DNA of 36,218 nucleotides from Chloroflexota bacterium (lineage in GTDB: Bacteria; Chloroflexota; Anaerolineae; Promineifilales; Promineifilaceae). This document shows, piece by piece, positions 5,936 through 13,444 of the stretch. The stretch covers positions 1 to 36,218 of the forward strand of contig JAJRVV010000043.1 in the NCBI GenBank assembly GCA_024277135.1, given 5' to 3'. Both the position numbers and the translations under genes were made by a program. A model generated the notes under the pieces. That model was given only the letters and a program-made list of their open reading frames with translations. It was not told the DNA's origin and searched no databases. The number at the start of each line of letters is the position of its first letter. The stretch's first letter is position 1.

Positions 5936-7162
5936 ATGAGCTTCAACCTTGTTGAGTTTCTCAAGAGTCTGGTTCAACTGACTGTCTTTGACTACCTGCG
6001 TAAAGTGTGGGGGGATCAGCCCTGGGTGGAGCCGACGTTGGACATCGTCGGCGCCATGATGTTGGCTACCTTCCTCTTGTTGATCGTGTTGGTGTTGATC
6101 TGGCTGGAACGAAAACTGATCGCCCGCCTTCAGGATCGAATCGGCCCCAACCGGGTTGGCGGCAAGTATGGCATGCTGCAATCGCTGGCCGACGCCTTGA
6201 AACTGCTGACGAAAGAGCTGATTACCCCGGCCGGCGCGGATCGGGTGGCTTATAACCTGGCCCCATTTTTAATTGTCATAGCCGCGCTGCTTGTGTGGGC
6301 CGTTTTACCTCTGGCTCCCGGCGTCATCGGCGTTGACTTAAACATCGGCGTTTTCTTCGTGCTGGCCGTGAGTTCCATCTCGGTGGTGACGTTGCTGCTG
6401 GCTGGCTGGGGATCCAACAACAAGTATGCTTTGTTGGGCGCGTTTCGCTCGGTGGCGCAGTTGGTCAGCTATGAAGTGCCCATGATTCTGGCGCTGCTCA
6501 TCCCCATTTTGTTGGCCAGTTCCATGTCCACGGTGGACATCATCGCCGCGCAAGGGCTGCCGTTTCTGATTTTTGTGCCATTGTCAGCGCTGATTTTCTT
6601 CATCTCGGCGCTGGCGGAGACGGGGCGGACGCCGTTTGATTTATTGGAAGCGGAGTCGGAAATTGTGGCCGGGTTCCACGTGGAGTACAGCGGCATGAAG
6701 TTTGCCATGTTTTTCCTGGCGGAGTTCCTGGGCACGTTCTTCATGTCCGCCTTTTTTACGGTAGTTTACCTGGGCGGCTGGAATATCCCCATCATCAATG
6801 CCATTTTGGGCGTATTTGATGTGAATGTAGATTTGGCGGCGCTGGCCTTTGGACGGCCGTTAGGACTTCTGGTCTTCTTCTTCAAAACCTTCATGATCTA
6901 TTCGCTCTTTGTCTGGATTCGCGGCACCTTGCCCCGCGTGCGCATTGACCAGATGCTCAACTTCAACTGGAAATTCCTAGTTCCCTTGTCGCTGGCGCTG
7001 ATTTTGACCGTGGCCGTTTTGGATAAGGTGATGGAATTGTATTTTGACCCCAGTCTGCTGACGCGGACAGGCGTTCATCTGTTGAGTAACATTCTGCTGG
7101 GCTACGCGGCTCTGGAATTGGCGCGCCGGTATGCCCGACGGCAGCGGTTGGCGACGGCATAA
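5936..7162 (+). CDS. nuoH: NADH-quinone oxidoreductase subunit H (complex I)
   Basis: NuoH is the multi-helix membrane subunit that forms most of the quinone-binding chamber and the first part of the proton path. The 408 residues carry the hallmark first loop WLERKLIARLQDRIGPNRVG, the GLLQ-like segment YGMLQSLADALKLLTKE, and the acidic quinone-site loop ETGRTPFDLLEAESEIVAGFHVEYSG (about 225-253). It is some 60-80 residues longer than many homologues, through an N-terminal amphipathic extension and a C-terminal helix plus Arg-rich tail (YARRQRLATA). It lies between nuoA and nuoJ; nuoI, normally after nuoH, is missing, and a heptamer repeat fills the gap. Assignment is secure. Confidence 0.96.
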   Translation: MSFNLVEFLKSLVQLTVFDYLRKVWGDQPWVEPTLDIVGAMMLATFLLLIVLVLIWLERKLIARLQDRIGPNRVGGKYGMLQSLADALKLLTKELITPAGADRVAYNLAPFLIVIAALLVWAVLPLAPGVIGVDLNIGVFFVLAVSSISVVTLLLAGWGSNNKYALLGAFRSVAQLVSYEVPMILALLIPILLASSMSTVDIIAAQGLPFLIFVPLSALIFFISALAETGRTPFDLLEAESEIVAGFHVEYSGMKFAMFFLAEFLGTFFMSAFFTVVYLGGWNIPIINAILGVFDVNVDLAALAFGRPLGLLVFFFKTFMIYSLFVWIRGTLPRVRIDQMLNFNWKFLVPLSLALILTVAVLDKVMELYFDPSLLTRTGVHLLSNILLGYAALELARRYARRQRLATA

Positions 7163-7174
7163 GAATTGTCAACT

Positions 7175-7202
7175 GCTAATTGCTAATTGTTAATTGTTAA
7201 TT
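7175..7202. repeat. Four tandem heptamers between nuoH and nuoJ
   Basis: GCTAATT GCTAATT GTTAATT GTTAATT occupy 7175-7202, starting 12 bases after the nuoH stop. It is one member of the junction heptamer-repeat family in this window. Unlike most others, it has no obvious inverted partner arm. Confidence 0.75.
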
Positions 7203-7230
7203 GCCAAACTGGTATGGAGTTGTCCAAGCC

Positions 7231-7776
7231 ATGACGATTGAACAAGTCATTTTTATCATTGTGAGCGTCATTACCCTGGGTTCCGGCCTGGTGGTGGTGA
7301 CCAATCACAATCTGTTTCACGCGGCGCTGGCGATGATGCTGTCGTTTTTGGGCGTGGCGGGAATGTACGTGCTGCTGGACGCCGGGTTTCTGGCGGCGGC
7401 GCAGCTACTGGTTTACATCGGCGCGATTTCGATTTTGATCATTTTTGCCATCATGATGACGCGCCGGTTGATGCAGACGACGGAATCGCCTTATAACGCT
7501 CAATGGTTATTGGGCGGACTCACGGCCGCCGGCACCTTCGTGTTGATGGTGTTTGTGATTTTGCGCTGGTGGCCTTATGAACCGGCGGCAGCGCCATTGG
7601 CTACGGGTACGGCCGTGCCCGCAGACATGCTGCAAAACAGTGTGGCCGCGCTCGGTCAAGCCTTTGTCAGCCCTGATGCGTATGTTCTCCCCTTTGAGTT
7701 GGCGTCGGTGCTGCTGCTGGCGGCGTTGATTGGCGCGATTTTGGTCGCCTGGCCCGGAGCCGAGGAGGAAGCATGA
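7231..7776 (+). CDS. nuoJ: NADH-quinone oxidoreductase subunit J (complex I)
   Basis: NuoJ is a five-helix membrane subunit linking NuoH to the antiporter-like subunits; its third helix undergoes the alpha-to-pi transition of the coupling mechanism. The protein (181 residues from ATG 7231) begins MTIEQVIFIIVSVITLGSG and has the conserved helix 3 region AQLLVYIGAISILIIFAIMM. ATG 7231 is preferred over the upstream TTG at 7201, because the latter adds residues encoded by the heptamer repeat and NuoJ proteins usually begin near this point. GGAG at 7216-7219 is a rather distant ribosome-binding site. The stop overlaps nuoK (ATGA), so the two genes are translationally coupled. Confidence 0.94.
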   Translation: MTIEQVIFIIVSVITLGSGLVVVTNHNLFHAALAMMLSFLGVAGMYVLLDAGFLAAAQLLVYIGAISILIIFAIMMTRRLMQTTESPYNAQWLLGGLTAAGTFVLMVFVILRWWPYEPAAAPLATGTAVPADMLQNSVAALGQAFVSPDAYVLPFELASVLLLAALIGAILVAWPGAEEEA

Positions 7777-8081
7777 TCCCGTTATCCTGGTACTTGGTGG
7801 CAGCGGCGGCTCTGTTCTGCCTGGGCTTGTATGGCGTTTTGGCCCGGCGTAATGCGGTTGCCATTTTGATGGCAGTGGAGTTGATGCTGAATGCGGTTAA
7901 TATCAATCTGGTCGCTTTCTGGCGTTATCTGACCCCTGATAGATCCACCGGAATGGCGTGGGCGGTTTTTGTACTCACAGTGGCGGCGGCGGAAGCGGCC
8001 GTCGGTCTGGCGTTGATTATTTCCATTTACCGGCGGCGCGATTCAGTCGTGGCCGAGGAATTGGATTTGTTGAAGAATTAG
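7773..8081 (+). CDS. nuoK: NADH-quinone oxidoreductase subunit K (complex I)
   Basis: NuoK is a three-helix, MrpC-like subunit with two membrane glutamates in the proton path. Both are visible in this 102-residue protein: one in ILMAVELMLNAVNINLV (about residue 36) and one in VAAAEAAVGLALI (about residue 72). The start ATG overlaps the nuoJ stop. The C-terminus ends with a charged tail EELDLLKN, as in typical homologues. The length is normal. A block of heptamer repeats separates it from nuoL. Confidence 0.95.
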   Translation: MIPLSWYLVAAAALFCLGLYGVLARRNAVAILMAVELMLNAVNINLVAFWRYLTPDRSTGMAWAVFVLTVAAAEAAVGLALIISIYRRRDSVVAEELDLLKN

Positions 8082-8083
8082 AT

Positions 8084-8147
8084 CAGTAACCAGTAACCAG
8101 TAATCAGTATTCAGTAAGCAGTGTCCCGTTTACTGAACACTGAACAC
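8084..8147. repeat. Heptamer repeat block with inverted partner between nuoK and nuoL
   Basis: Units CAGTAAC, CAGTAAC, CAGTAAT, CAGTATT, CAGTAAG, CAGTGTC run from 8084 to 8125. They are followed on the other side of a short loop by ACTGAAC, ACTGAAC, ACTGAGG, complementary in type (GTTCAGT). The block starts three bases after the nuoK stop and ends just before the nuoL ribosome-binding site (GAGGG, 8149-8153). Confidence 0.75.
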
Positions 8148-8162
8148 TGAGGGAAAAAGTGT

Positions 8163-10397
8163 ATGAGTGAACAAACACTGGAAACCTTAACCTGGCTCAT
8201 CCCGGCCATGCCGCTGGCGGTGTTTTTCATCATTATGCTGTTCACCAAGCATAATCGGACGTTGAGTTGGCTGTTGGCCTGGGCCGGCATCTTCAGTTCG
8301 CTGGCGATGGGCTGGACGGTGGCCTTTAATCTGTTTGCCAGAGAGGCATCTAAGCTGGCGGAACACCCGGTCACCGTCTCCAGCATTGTGGAGTGGCTGC
8401 CGACGGGTATTGAACAATGGTTGGAGATGGGGGTGGCGGTGGATCCGTTGACGGCCGTCATGCTGTTCATGGTCCCCTTTGCCACCGCCATGATCTTCAT
8501 CTACAGCGTGGGTTACCACAACTACGGCAAACCGCGCGGCACGGTTTTGGGGACCCCTAATCATGGCAAAGAGGAGCCGTTACTCTCCCGATTCTTCGCC
8601 TTCATGTCCCTCTTCGCCGGCGGCATGTTGACCCTGGTGGTAGCCGACAACTTACTGTTGCTCTTCATCGGCTGGGAGATCATGGGCTTTTGCTCTTATT
8701 CCCTCATCGGTTTCTGGTACTCCCGTAACTACGACAACCCCAAGAAAATCACGCCGCGCAAAGCGGCCATCAAGGCGTTCATCACTACCCGCATCGCCGA
8801 TGTGGTGATGTTGGTAGGCATTGTCTTCTTCTACCGCGTATTTGGCACGCTCAATTTCAGCGAGGCGCTGTCAGCGCATGGGCTGGAACAAGCGGTGGGC
8901 GTTGTCGGCGCGGGCGCGTTGGGCGTCATCGCGTTGCTGCTTTTTGCTGGCACGGTGGGTAAATCAGCGCAGTGGCCGCTGCACGTCTGGCTGCCGGATG
9001 CCATGGAAGGCCCCACGCCGGTCAGCGCCATCATCCACGCGGCGGCGATGGTTTCGGCGGGCGTCTACATGATCGTCCGCATCTTCCCCCTCATCTCGGT
9101 GGGGGCGGAGGGGAATCCCAACGTCGGCCTCATCATCGGCGGCATTGGCGCCTTTACGGCGCTGATGGCGGCTACGATTGCCATCGCCCAAAACGATGTG
9201 AAAGGGGTGCTGGCTTATTCGACCATCTCCCAGTTGGGTTACATGGTGGCGGCCATCGGCATCGGCGCGTATGTGGCGGCGGCGTTCCACCTGATCACGC
9301 ACGCTTTTTTCAAGGCGCTGTTGTTCCTCGGTTCCGGCTCCGTCATTCACGGCATGGAACATGGCGCGGAACATGCGCATGATCACCATACTGACCCGCA
9401 AAATATGTTGAACATGGGCGGATTGGCGAAGCGAATGCCGAAGACGTATTGGACGTTTGTCATCGGCGGTTTTGCCCTGTCCGGTTTCCCGTTGATAACG
9501 GCCGGGTTCTGGTCGAAAGATGAAATTTTGGCCGACGCCTGGTTCCAGGGCGCGCATGGCAATGTGTTGGCCGGGGTCGTTTTCTGGATGTTGGCGATTG
9601 CGGCGCTGTTGACGGCGTTTTACACGATGCGTCAGATTTCGCTCACCTTCTTGGGCGAGCCGCGCACGCCGTTGGCGGAACACGCGCATGAGAGCAACAA
9701 CTTCATGACGATTCCGCTGATTCTGCTCTCGATTTTTGCGGTGGGCGTGGGCTGGTTCGGCATCCCGGAGAATTTCTTGGGGACGGAAGGGATTTTCACC
9801 AATTACTTCCACCAATACATCGGGGCCACGGTCGAGGAGACGCTGATTGAACTGGAGGAAGTGGGATTGGTGGCGCACGCTTTGGAGGTTCTGCCGTTTG
9901 ATGTGGTCCCATTGGCGGCATCGGTGACGGTGGCGTTGGGCGGTTTGTTCCTGGGCTGGTGGGTATACGGCCGTAAACCGCTCAAAGCTGGCGAACCCGA
10001 CCCATTGGTCCGGCCGCTTGGCCCGCTGCACGGCTTCTTGCAAAACAAATGGTACTGGGACGAACTGTACCAGGCCGTCTTCATCCGCCCGGTGGTGTAC
10101 TTCTCCGAAGTCATCGTTTATGAATGGGTGGATAAGGGCGCGATTGACGGCACGCTGCATCTCATCGCCCGCACCATGTACCGCATCGGCGCTTACCTGC
10201 TCTGGTTCGAGCAGACCGTCATCAGCGGCGGTATGGATTGGATGAAAGACCAATTCTTCGCCATCACGCGAGAAGCGCGCGAACTACAAACCGGCAAAAT
10301 TCAAGAATACACGCTGGTTTCCATGCTGATTGCCAGCGCCCTGGCGTTGGTTATTCTGGGCATCAACTTCGGTTGGTTCGCCCAATTTATTCAATAG
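8163..10397 (+). CDS. nuoL: NADH-quinone oxidoreductase subunit L with an extended lateral helix (complex I)
   Basis: NuoL is the most distal antiporter-like proton-pumping subunit; its C-terminal lateral helix HL runs along the other antiporters. This protein has 744 residues against about 610 in E. coli. The proton-path lysine of TM7 is present (Lys267 in GTVGKSAQWPLHVWLPDA), as is TM5 Glu in FIGWEIMGFCSYSLIGFW. The HL region shows WVDKGAIDG at 655-663 and a second, related unit WFEQTVISG at 681-689 before LQTGKIQEYTL (708). This gives about 44 residues between IDG and LQTG, where I expect about 18. The extra roughly 26 residues look like an internal duplication that lengthens HL, matching the presence of two nuoM genes downstream. 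Confidence 0.96.
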   Translation: MSEQTLETLTWLIPAMPLAVFFIIMLFTKHNRTLSWLLAWAGIFSSLAMGWTVAFNLFAREASKLAEHPVTVSSIVEWLPTGIEQWLEMGVAVDPLTAVMLFMVPFATAMIFIYSVGYHNYGKPRGTVLGTPNHGKEEPLLSRFFAFMSLFAGGMLTLVVADNLLLLFIGWEIMGFCSYSLIGFWYSRNYDNPKKITPRKAAIKAFITTRIADVVMLVGIVFFYRVFGTLNFSEALSAHGLEQAVGVVGAGALGVIALLLFAGTVGKSAQWPLHVWLPDAMEGPTPVSAIIHAAAMVSAGVYMIVRIFPLISVGAEGNPNVGLIIGGIGAFTALMAATIAIAQNDVKGVLAYSTISQLGYMVAAIGIGAYVAAAFHLITHAFFKALLFLGSGSVIHGMEHGAEHAHDHHTDPQNMLNMGGLAKRMPKTYWTFVIGGFALSGFPLITAGFWSKDEILADAWFQGAHGNVLAGVVFWMLAIAALLTAFYTMRQISLTFLGEPRTPLAEHAHESNNFMTIPLILLSIFAVGVGWFGIPENFLGTEGIFTNYFHQYIGATVEETLIELEEVGLVAHALEVLPFDVVPLAASVTVALGGLFLGWWVYGRKPLKAGEPDPLVRPLGPLHGFLQNKWYWDELYQAVFIRPVVYFSEVIVYEWVDKGAIDGTLHLIARTMYRIGAYLLWFEQTVISGGMDWMKDQFFAITREARELQTGKIQEYTLVSMLIASALALVILGINFGWFAQFIQ

Positions 10398-10416
10398 TTG
10401 AGGAGACAGGAGAACA

Positions 10417-11964
10417 ATGGACTTGGTGGATAATAATCTCCTGAGCTTAATCGTCTTCTTCCCGGCGTTGGCGGCGCTCATCATTTTGTTGATGCCGGAA
10501 GATGAAAAGACGCTGATCCGGCGGTTGGCCTTTGCCTTGAGCTTGATACCGCTGGCGCTGACGCTCATCGCCTGGTTTAATTTTGAAGGCGGCGCCGGCT
10601 TCCAGTTTGAAGTGCAGAAGGAATGGTTCCCGGCGATTGGGGCCAGCTATCACCTGGGGTTGGATGGCATCAGTCTGTCCATGTTCCTGCTGACCACTCT
10701 GTTAACGCCGCTGTCCATCCTGGCCTCGTTCAGAATTGAGGAGCGGGTGCGCTGGTACATGGTGTTGTTCCTGGTGATGGAAACGGCCATGTTGGGGCTG
10801 TTCTCTTCATTGGACTTGATCATCTTCTTCATCTTCTGGGAGTTTGGGCTGGTTCCCATGTATTTCCTCATCAAGCTGTGGGGCGGCAAAGACCGGGATT
10901 ACGCTTCGTTTAAGTTCATCATTTACACGATGGCGGGCAGTCTCGGTTTGCTGCTCTCGATTCAGGTGATGGGGTTAGCTGCGGGCACGTTTGACATCGT
11001 GGAATTGATGGACAAATGGGTCAACCTGGATAACGCTGGACGATTGGCCGGCACGGGTTTGTCGGTGGGGACGGTGAAAGGCGTTGCTTACTGGGCTTTC
11101 CTGATCGCGTTTGCCATCAAGGTGCCGGTGTGGCCGTTCCACACCTGGCTGCCGGATGCGCACACGCAAGCGCCCACGGCCGGATCGATGATTCTGGCGG
11201 GCGTTTTGCTGAAGCTGGGCGCGTATGGCTTTATCCGGCTGGTGATTCCTCTGTTTCCGCAGCAGGCGATGATGACGGCCGGTATTCTGGCCACGTTTGG
11301 CATGTTGAGTATTGTGATGGGCGGGTTTGCCGCGTTTGGTCAGTGGGATTTCAAGCGGTTGGTGGCGTATTCGTCTGTGAATCATATGGGGTTTGTGGTG
11401 CTGGGGCTGGCGGTGATGGCGTTTGTGTACGGCCGTGCCGCTCAACTGGCTGATCCCAAACTCATCAGCGACGCCATCATGGCTACTAACGGCGCGGTGC
11501 TGCAAATGTTCAATCATGGGCTGTCGGCGGCGGGCATGTTCTTCATGGTCGGCGTCATTTATGACCGGGCGCACACCCGCGATTTGAAGCGGCTGGGCGG
11601 CATCTGGGCGGTACTGCCCATGTTTGGCGCTATCCTCATCTTCACCAGCATGGCCTCCCTCGGCTTGCCCGGTTTGAACGGTTTCGTCAGCGAATTCCTC
11701 ATCGTGCGCGGTTCCTGGGGCGTTTTCCAACTTCAGGTGGCGCTCTCCATGTTAGGTTTGCTGATGACCGGCGCGTACATTCTCAAAGGGATCGGCCAGA
11801 CCTTGCACGGCCCCATCAAGCCGGAATGGGCTAATTTGAAGGATATGACCTTGCGCGAACATCTGGTCATCTGGCCGCTGATGATCTTGATACTGTGGAT
11901 TGGCGTGTGGCCGAAGTGGCTGATGGTGGTTATTAACGACGCCGTAGCCCGGTTGTTTGGGTAA
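10417..11964 (+). CDS. nuoM: NADH-quinone oxidoreductase subunit M, first copy (complex I)
   Basis: NuoM is an antiporter-like, 14-helix proton-pumping subunit. This 515-residue copy keeps the key residues: Glu142 in TM5 (FIFWEFGLVPMYFLIKLW), Lys235 in TM7 (FAIKVPVWPFHTWLPDAHTQAPTAG), the TM8 lysine in GVLLKLGAYG, and the TM12 glutamate in LPGLNGFVSEFLI. Length and motif order match E. coli NuoM. It follows nuoL by 19 bases with AGGAGACAGGAG before the ATG. A second, divergent nuoM lies 1.5 kb downstream, separated by two AT-rich genes. This copy is the canonical one. Confidence 0.95.
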   Translation: MDLVDNNLLSLIVFFPALAALIILLMPEDEKTLIRRLAFALSLIPLALTLIAWFNFEGGAGFQFEVQKEWFPAIGASYHLGLDGISLSMFLLTTLLTPLSILASFRIEERVRWYMVLFLVMETAMLGLFSSLDLIIFFIFWEFGLVPMYFLIKLWGGKDRDYASFKFIIYTMAGSLGLLLSIQVMGLAAGTFDIVELMDKWVNLDNAGRLAGTGLSVGTVKGVAYWAFLIAFAIKVPVWPFHTWLPDAHTQAPTAGSMILAGVLLKLGAYGFIRLVIPLFPQQAMMTAGILATFGMLSIVMGGFAAFGQWDFKRLVAYSSVNHMGFVVLGLAVMAFVYGRAAQLADPKLISDAIMATNGAVLQMFNHGLSAAGMFFMVGVIYDRAHTRDLKRLGGIWAVLPMFGAILIFTSMASLGLPGLNGFVSEFLIVRGSWGVFQLQVALSMLGLLMTGAYILKGIGQTLHGPIKPEWANLKDMTLREHLVIWPLMILILWIGVWPKWLMVVINDAVARLFG

Positions 11965-11991
11965 GGTTGGTTAGGAAATGAAGGTGATGAC

Positions 11992-13071
11992 ATGCGTAAG
12001 AATTTACTAGCTTTGCTCGTATCATTTCTTTTTGCTATGTTGTTGCTTCATATGTTTTATAGAGAAGTGGTATCGTTTGCCGCCTCTGTCCCTGATCAGG
12101 TTGTGCGAGAAGCGCAACAAAGCGGGGATCGTGTTTATTATTATTTTCCTGTTGTGTTTAACGAGTACCAGCCACCAACATGGGAATATATTGGCTTAAA
12201 TGGAAACGTGACTGATTTGATTTTCGATCCTGATGATCCTGAACATGCTTTTGCCAGCGTTTATTCTGAAGGTCTTTTTGAGACGTATGATAATGGGGTG
12301 TCATGGACAAAAATTTGGGAAGGTGGGCGTATTAATGACATAGCCATGCACCCAGTCACGCATACGAGTCTTTATCTTGCTGTATGGGGTAGTGGTATCT
12401 GGCGTTCAAATGATGGTGGCGATACATGGAATAAATGGACTAATTTGAACACTTTTCTCATAAGCGTTGCTGTCCATCCGGTGTCTCCTACTCTTTTCTT
12501 TGCCGGATCAAGTAACTGGGAGCTTTTTGGCGGACATACATTCAAAGTGATTGACGATGGAATTCCTACTTCACATGTTGTTTTGCCAGAACATAGCTAT
12601 ACTTCGAATTTTGCTTTTGACCCCATTTCACCCACTATCATGTATGCTGGAACATGGTATATAGGCGTTAAAAAGAGCATTGATGGAGGAGACACTTGGT
12701 ATACGGCCAACGATGGGTTGGCTGATGGAACACATTCTGTATCATTAATTGTGCATCCCGAAAATCCCTCGTGGCTTTATGCGGCAACATCTGGGGGAGT
12801 ATATATAAGTTATGATAGGGCTGAAAGTTGGCAGCTTCTTTTTGGAAGTGTGGGCGCTAATGATTTGGTGTTTCACCCTAATGATCCTGCCACTCTTTAT
12901 TTAAGTACGATTAACGGTTTTTTTGTGAGTCATGATGCCGGTGCGAATTGGTCGCAACTTGGGCAGTGTGGGCTTGGAATGAGTGTGGACAGCTTGGTAT
13001 TAGAACCATCTGATCCCAATCGCCTTTGGGCTGTGACCAACAACGGCCTTTGGCGGTGTATTGTTCATTAG
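11992..13071 (+). CDS. Secreted or anchored Asp-box beta-propeller protein inserted in the nuo operon
   Basis: I recognise the fold class but not a specific family. The 359 residues start with a positively charged N-terminus and one hydrophobic helix (MRKNLLALLVSFLFAMLLLHMF), a signal peptide or anchor. Next comes a YYYFPVVFNEYQPP stretch like the linker seen in many Chloroflexota exported proteins. At least five Asp-box-type repeats follow (YDNGVSW, SNDGGDTW, SIDGGDTW, SYDRAESW, SHDAGANW), as in sialidase/VPS10/Ycf48-like propellers. Two cysteines near the C-terminus (GQCGLG, WRCIVH) could form a disulfide. No sialidase active-site residues can be claimed. The DNA is clearly AT-richer than the nuo genes and lacks the local ACGGCCGT octamer, which suggests acquisition. 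A link to complex I assembly is possible but unsupported. Confidence 0.8.
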   Translation: MRKNLLALLVSFLFAMLLLHMFYREVVSFAASVPDQVVREAQQSGDRVYYYFPVVFNEYQPPTWEYIGLNGNVTDLIFDPDDPEHAFASVYSEGLFETYDNGVSWTKIWEGGRINDIAMHPVTHTSLYLAVWGSGIWRSNDGGDTWNKWTNLNTFLISVAVHPVSPTLFFAGSSNWELFGGHTFKVIDDGIPTSHVVLPEHSYTSNFAFDPISPTIMYAGTWYIGVKKSIDGGDTWYTANDGLADGTHSVSLIVHPENPSWLYAATSGGVYISYDRAESWQLLFGSVGANDLVFHPNDPATLYLSTINGFFVSHDAGANWSQLGQCGLGMSVDSLVLEPSDPNRLWAVTNNGLWRCIVH

Positions 13072-13084
13072 AGGGAAGAAAGCA

Positions 13085-13375
13085 ATGCGGTTGGGAAGGA
13101 GTTCGTTTTTTAAGTCCTCAGTAATGATTTTACTCTTTTTGCTTATGGGGGTATTGTTGATGGGGGCGATTAATAGGGGAGAGGGAATCCCTGCTGCTTT
13201 GTTTGGAGCATCTTCTTCTGGGCGCACTTTGTTTGGAGACGCAGTTTCTGTCCCTGATGATATTCAACAGTTAGAGGCTGGGATTGCGATCACACAAAGT
13301 ACATTGTTAGTTTCACCAAGCGAGTCGTTAGATTTACCTCAACTGGAGACACAGAGGTTGAACGGCTATCCATAA
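13085..13375 (+). CDS. Small hypothetical membrane-anchored protein, same AT-rich insert
   Basis: This 96-residue protein is unrecognised. The ATG at 13085 has GAGGGAAG (13071-13078) before it and is preferred to the in-frame TTG at 13061, which overlaps the upstream stop. Residues 10-30 (SSVMILLFLLMGVLLMGAI) form one hydrophobic helix after a basic start. The rest is polar (SGRTLFGDAVSVPDDIQQLEAG, then SPSESLDLPQLETQRLNGYP) with no motif or cysteine. It could be a complete small anchored protein or the N-terminal remnant of a longer exported one. It lies 13 bases after the propeller gene and shares its base composition, so both probably arrived together. Confidence 0.6.
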   Translation: MRLGRSSFFKSSVMILLFLLMGVLLMGAINRGEGIPAALFGASSSGRTLFGDAVSVPDDIQQLEAGIAITQSTLLVSPSESLDLPQLETQRLNGYP

Positions 13376-13444
13376 TGATGTGGGTTGATTTTATTGAGGC
13401 GCTTGCTCTCAACTTTTGAATTTTGTACAAGGACAACAACGTAT

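Noticed and set aside
8084-8147. Repeat block considered as a small CRISPR array
   Set aside because: Units are 7 bases with no spacers and no cas genes; it is a tandem short repeat.
8964-10253. 429-residue minus-strand open frame inside nuoL
   Set aside because: It is a shadow of nuoL: rich in Arg, His and Gln with no motif, while nuoL has clear family conservation on the plus strand.
10975-11730. 251-residue minus-strand open frame inside nuoM
   Set aside because: Shadow of nuoM with biased composition and no ribosome-binding site or family motif.
11992-13071. Annotation of the propeller as a sialidase
   Set aside because: Only Asp-box repeats are visible; the catalytic Arg triad and Tyr/Glu of sialidases cannot be identified.
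13385-13444. TTG start giving a 20-residue leader to nuoM2
   Set aside because: The leader is AT-rich insert sequence without hydrophobic helix character; the ATG at 13445 matches the usual NuoM start.
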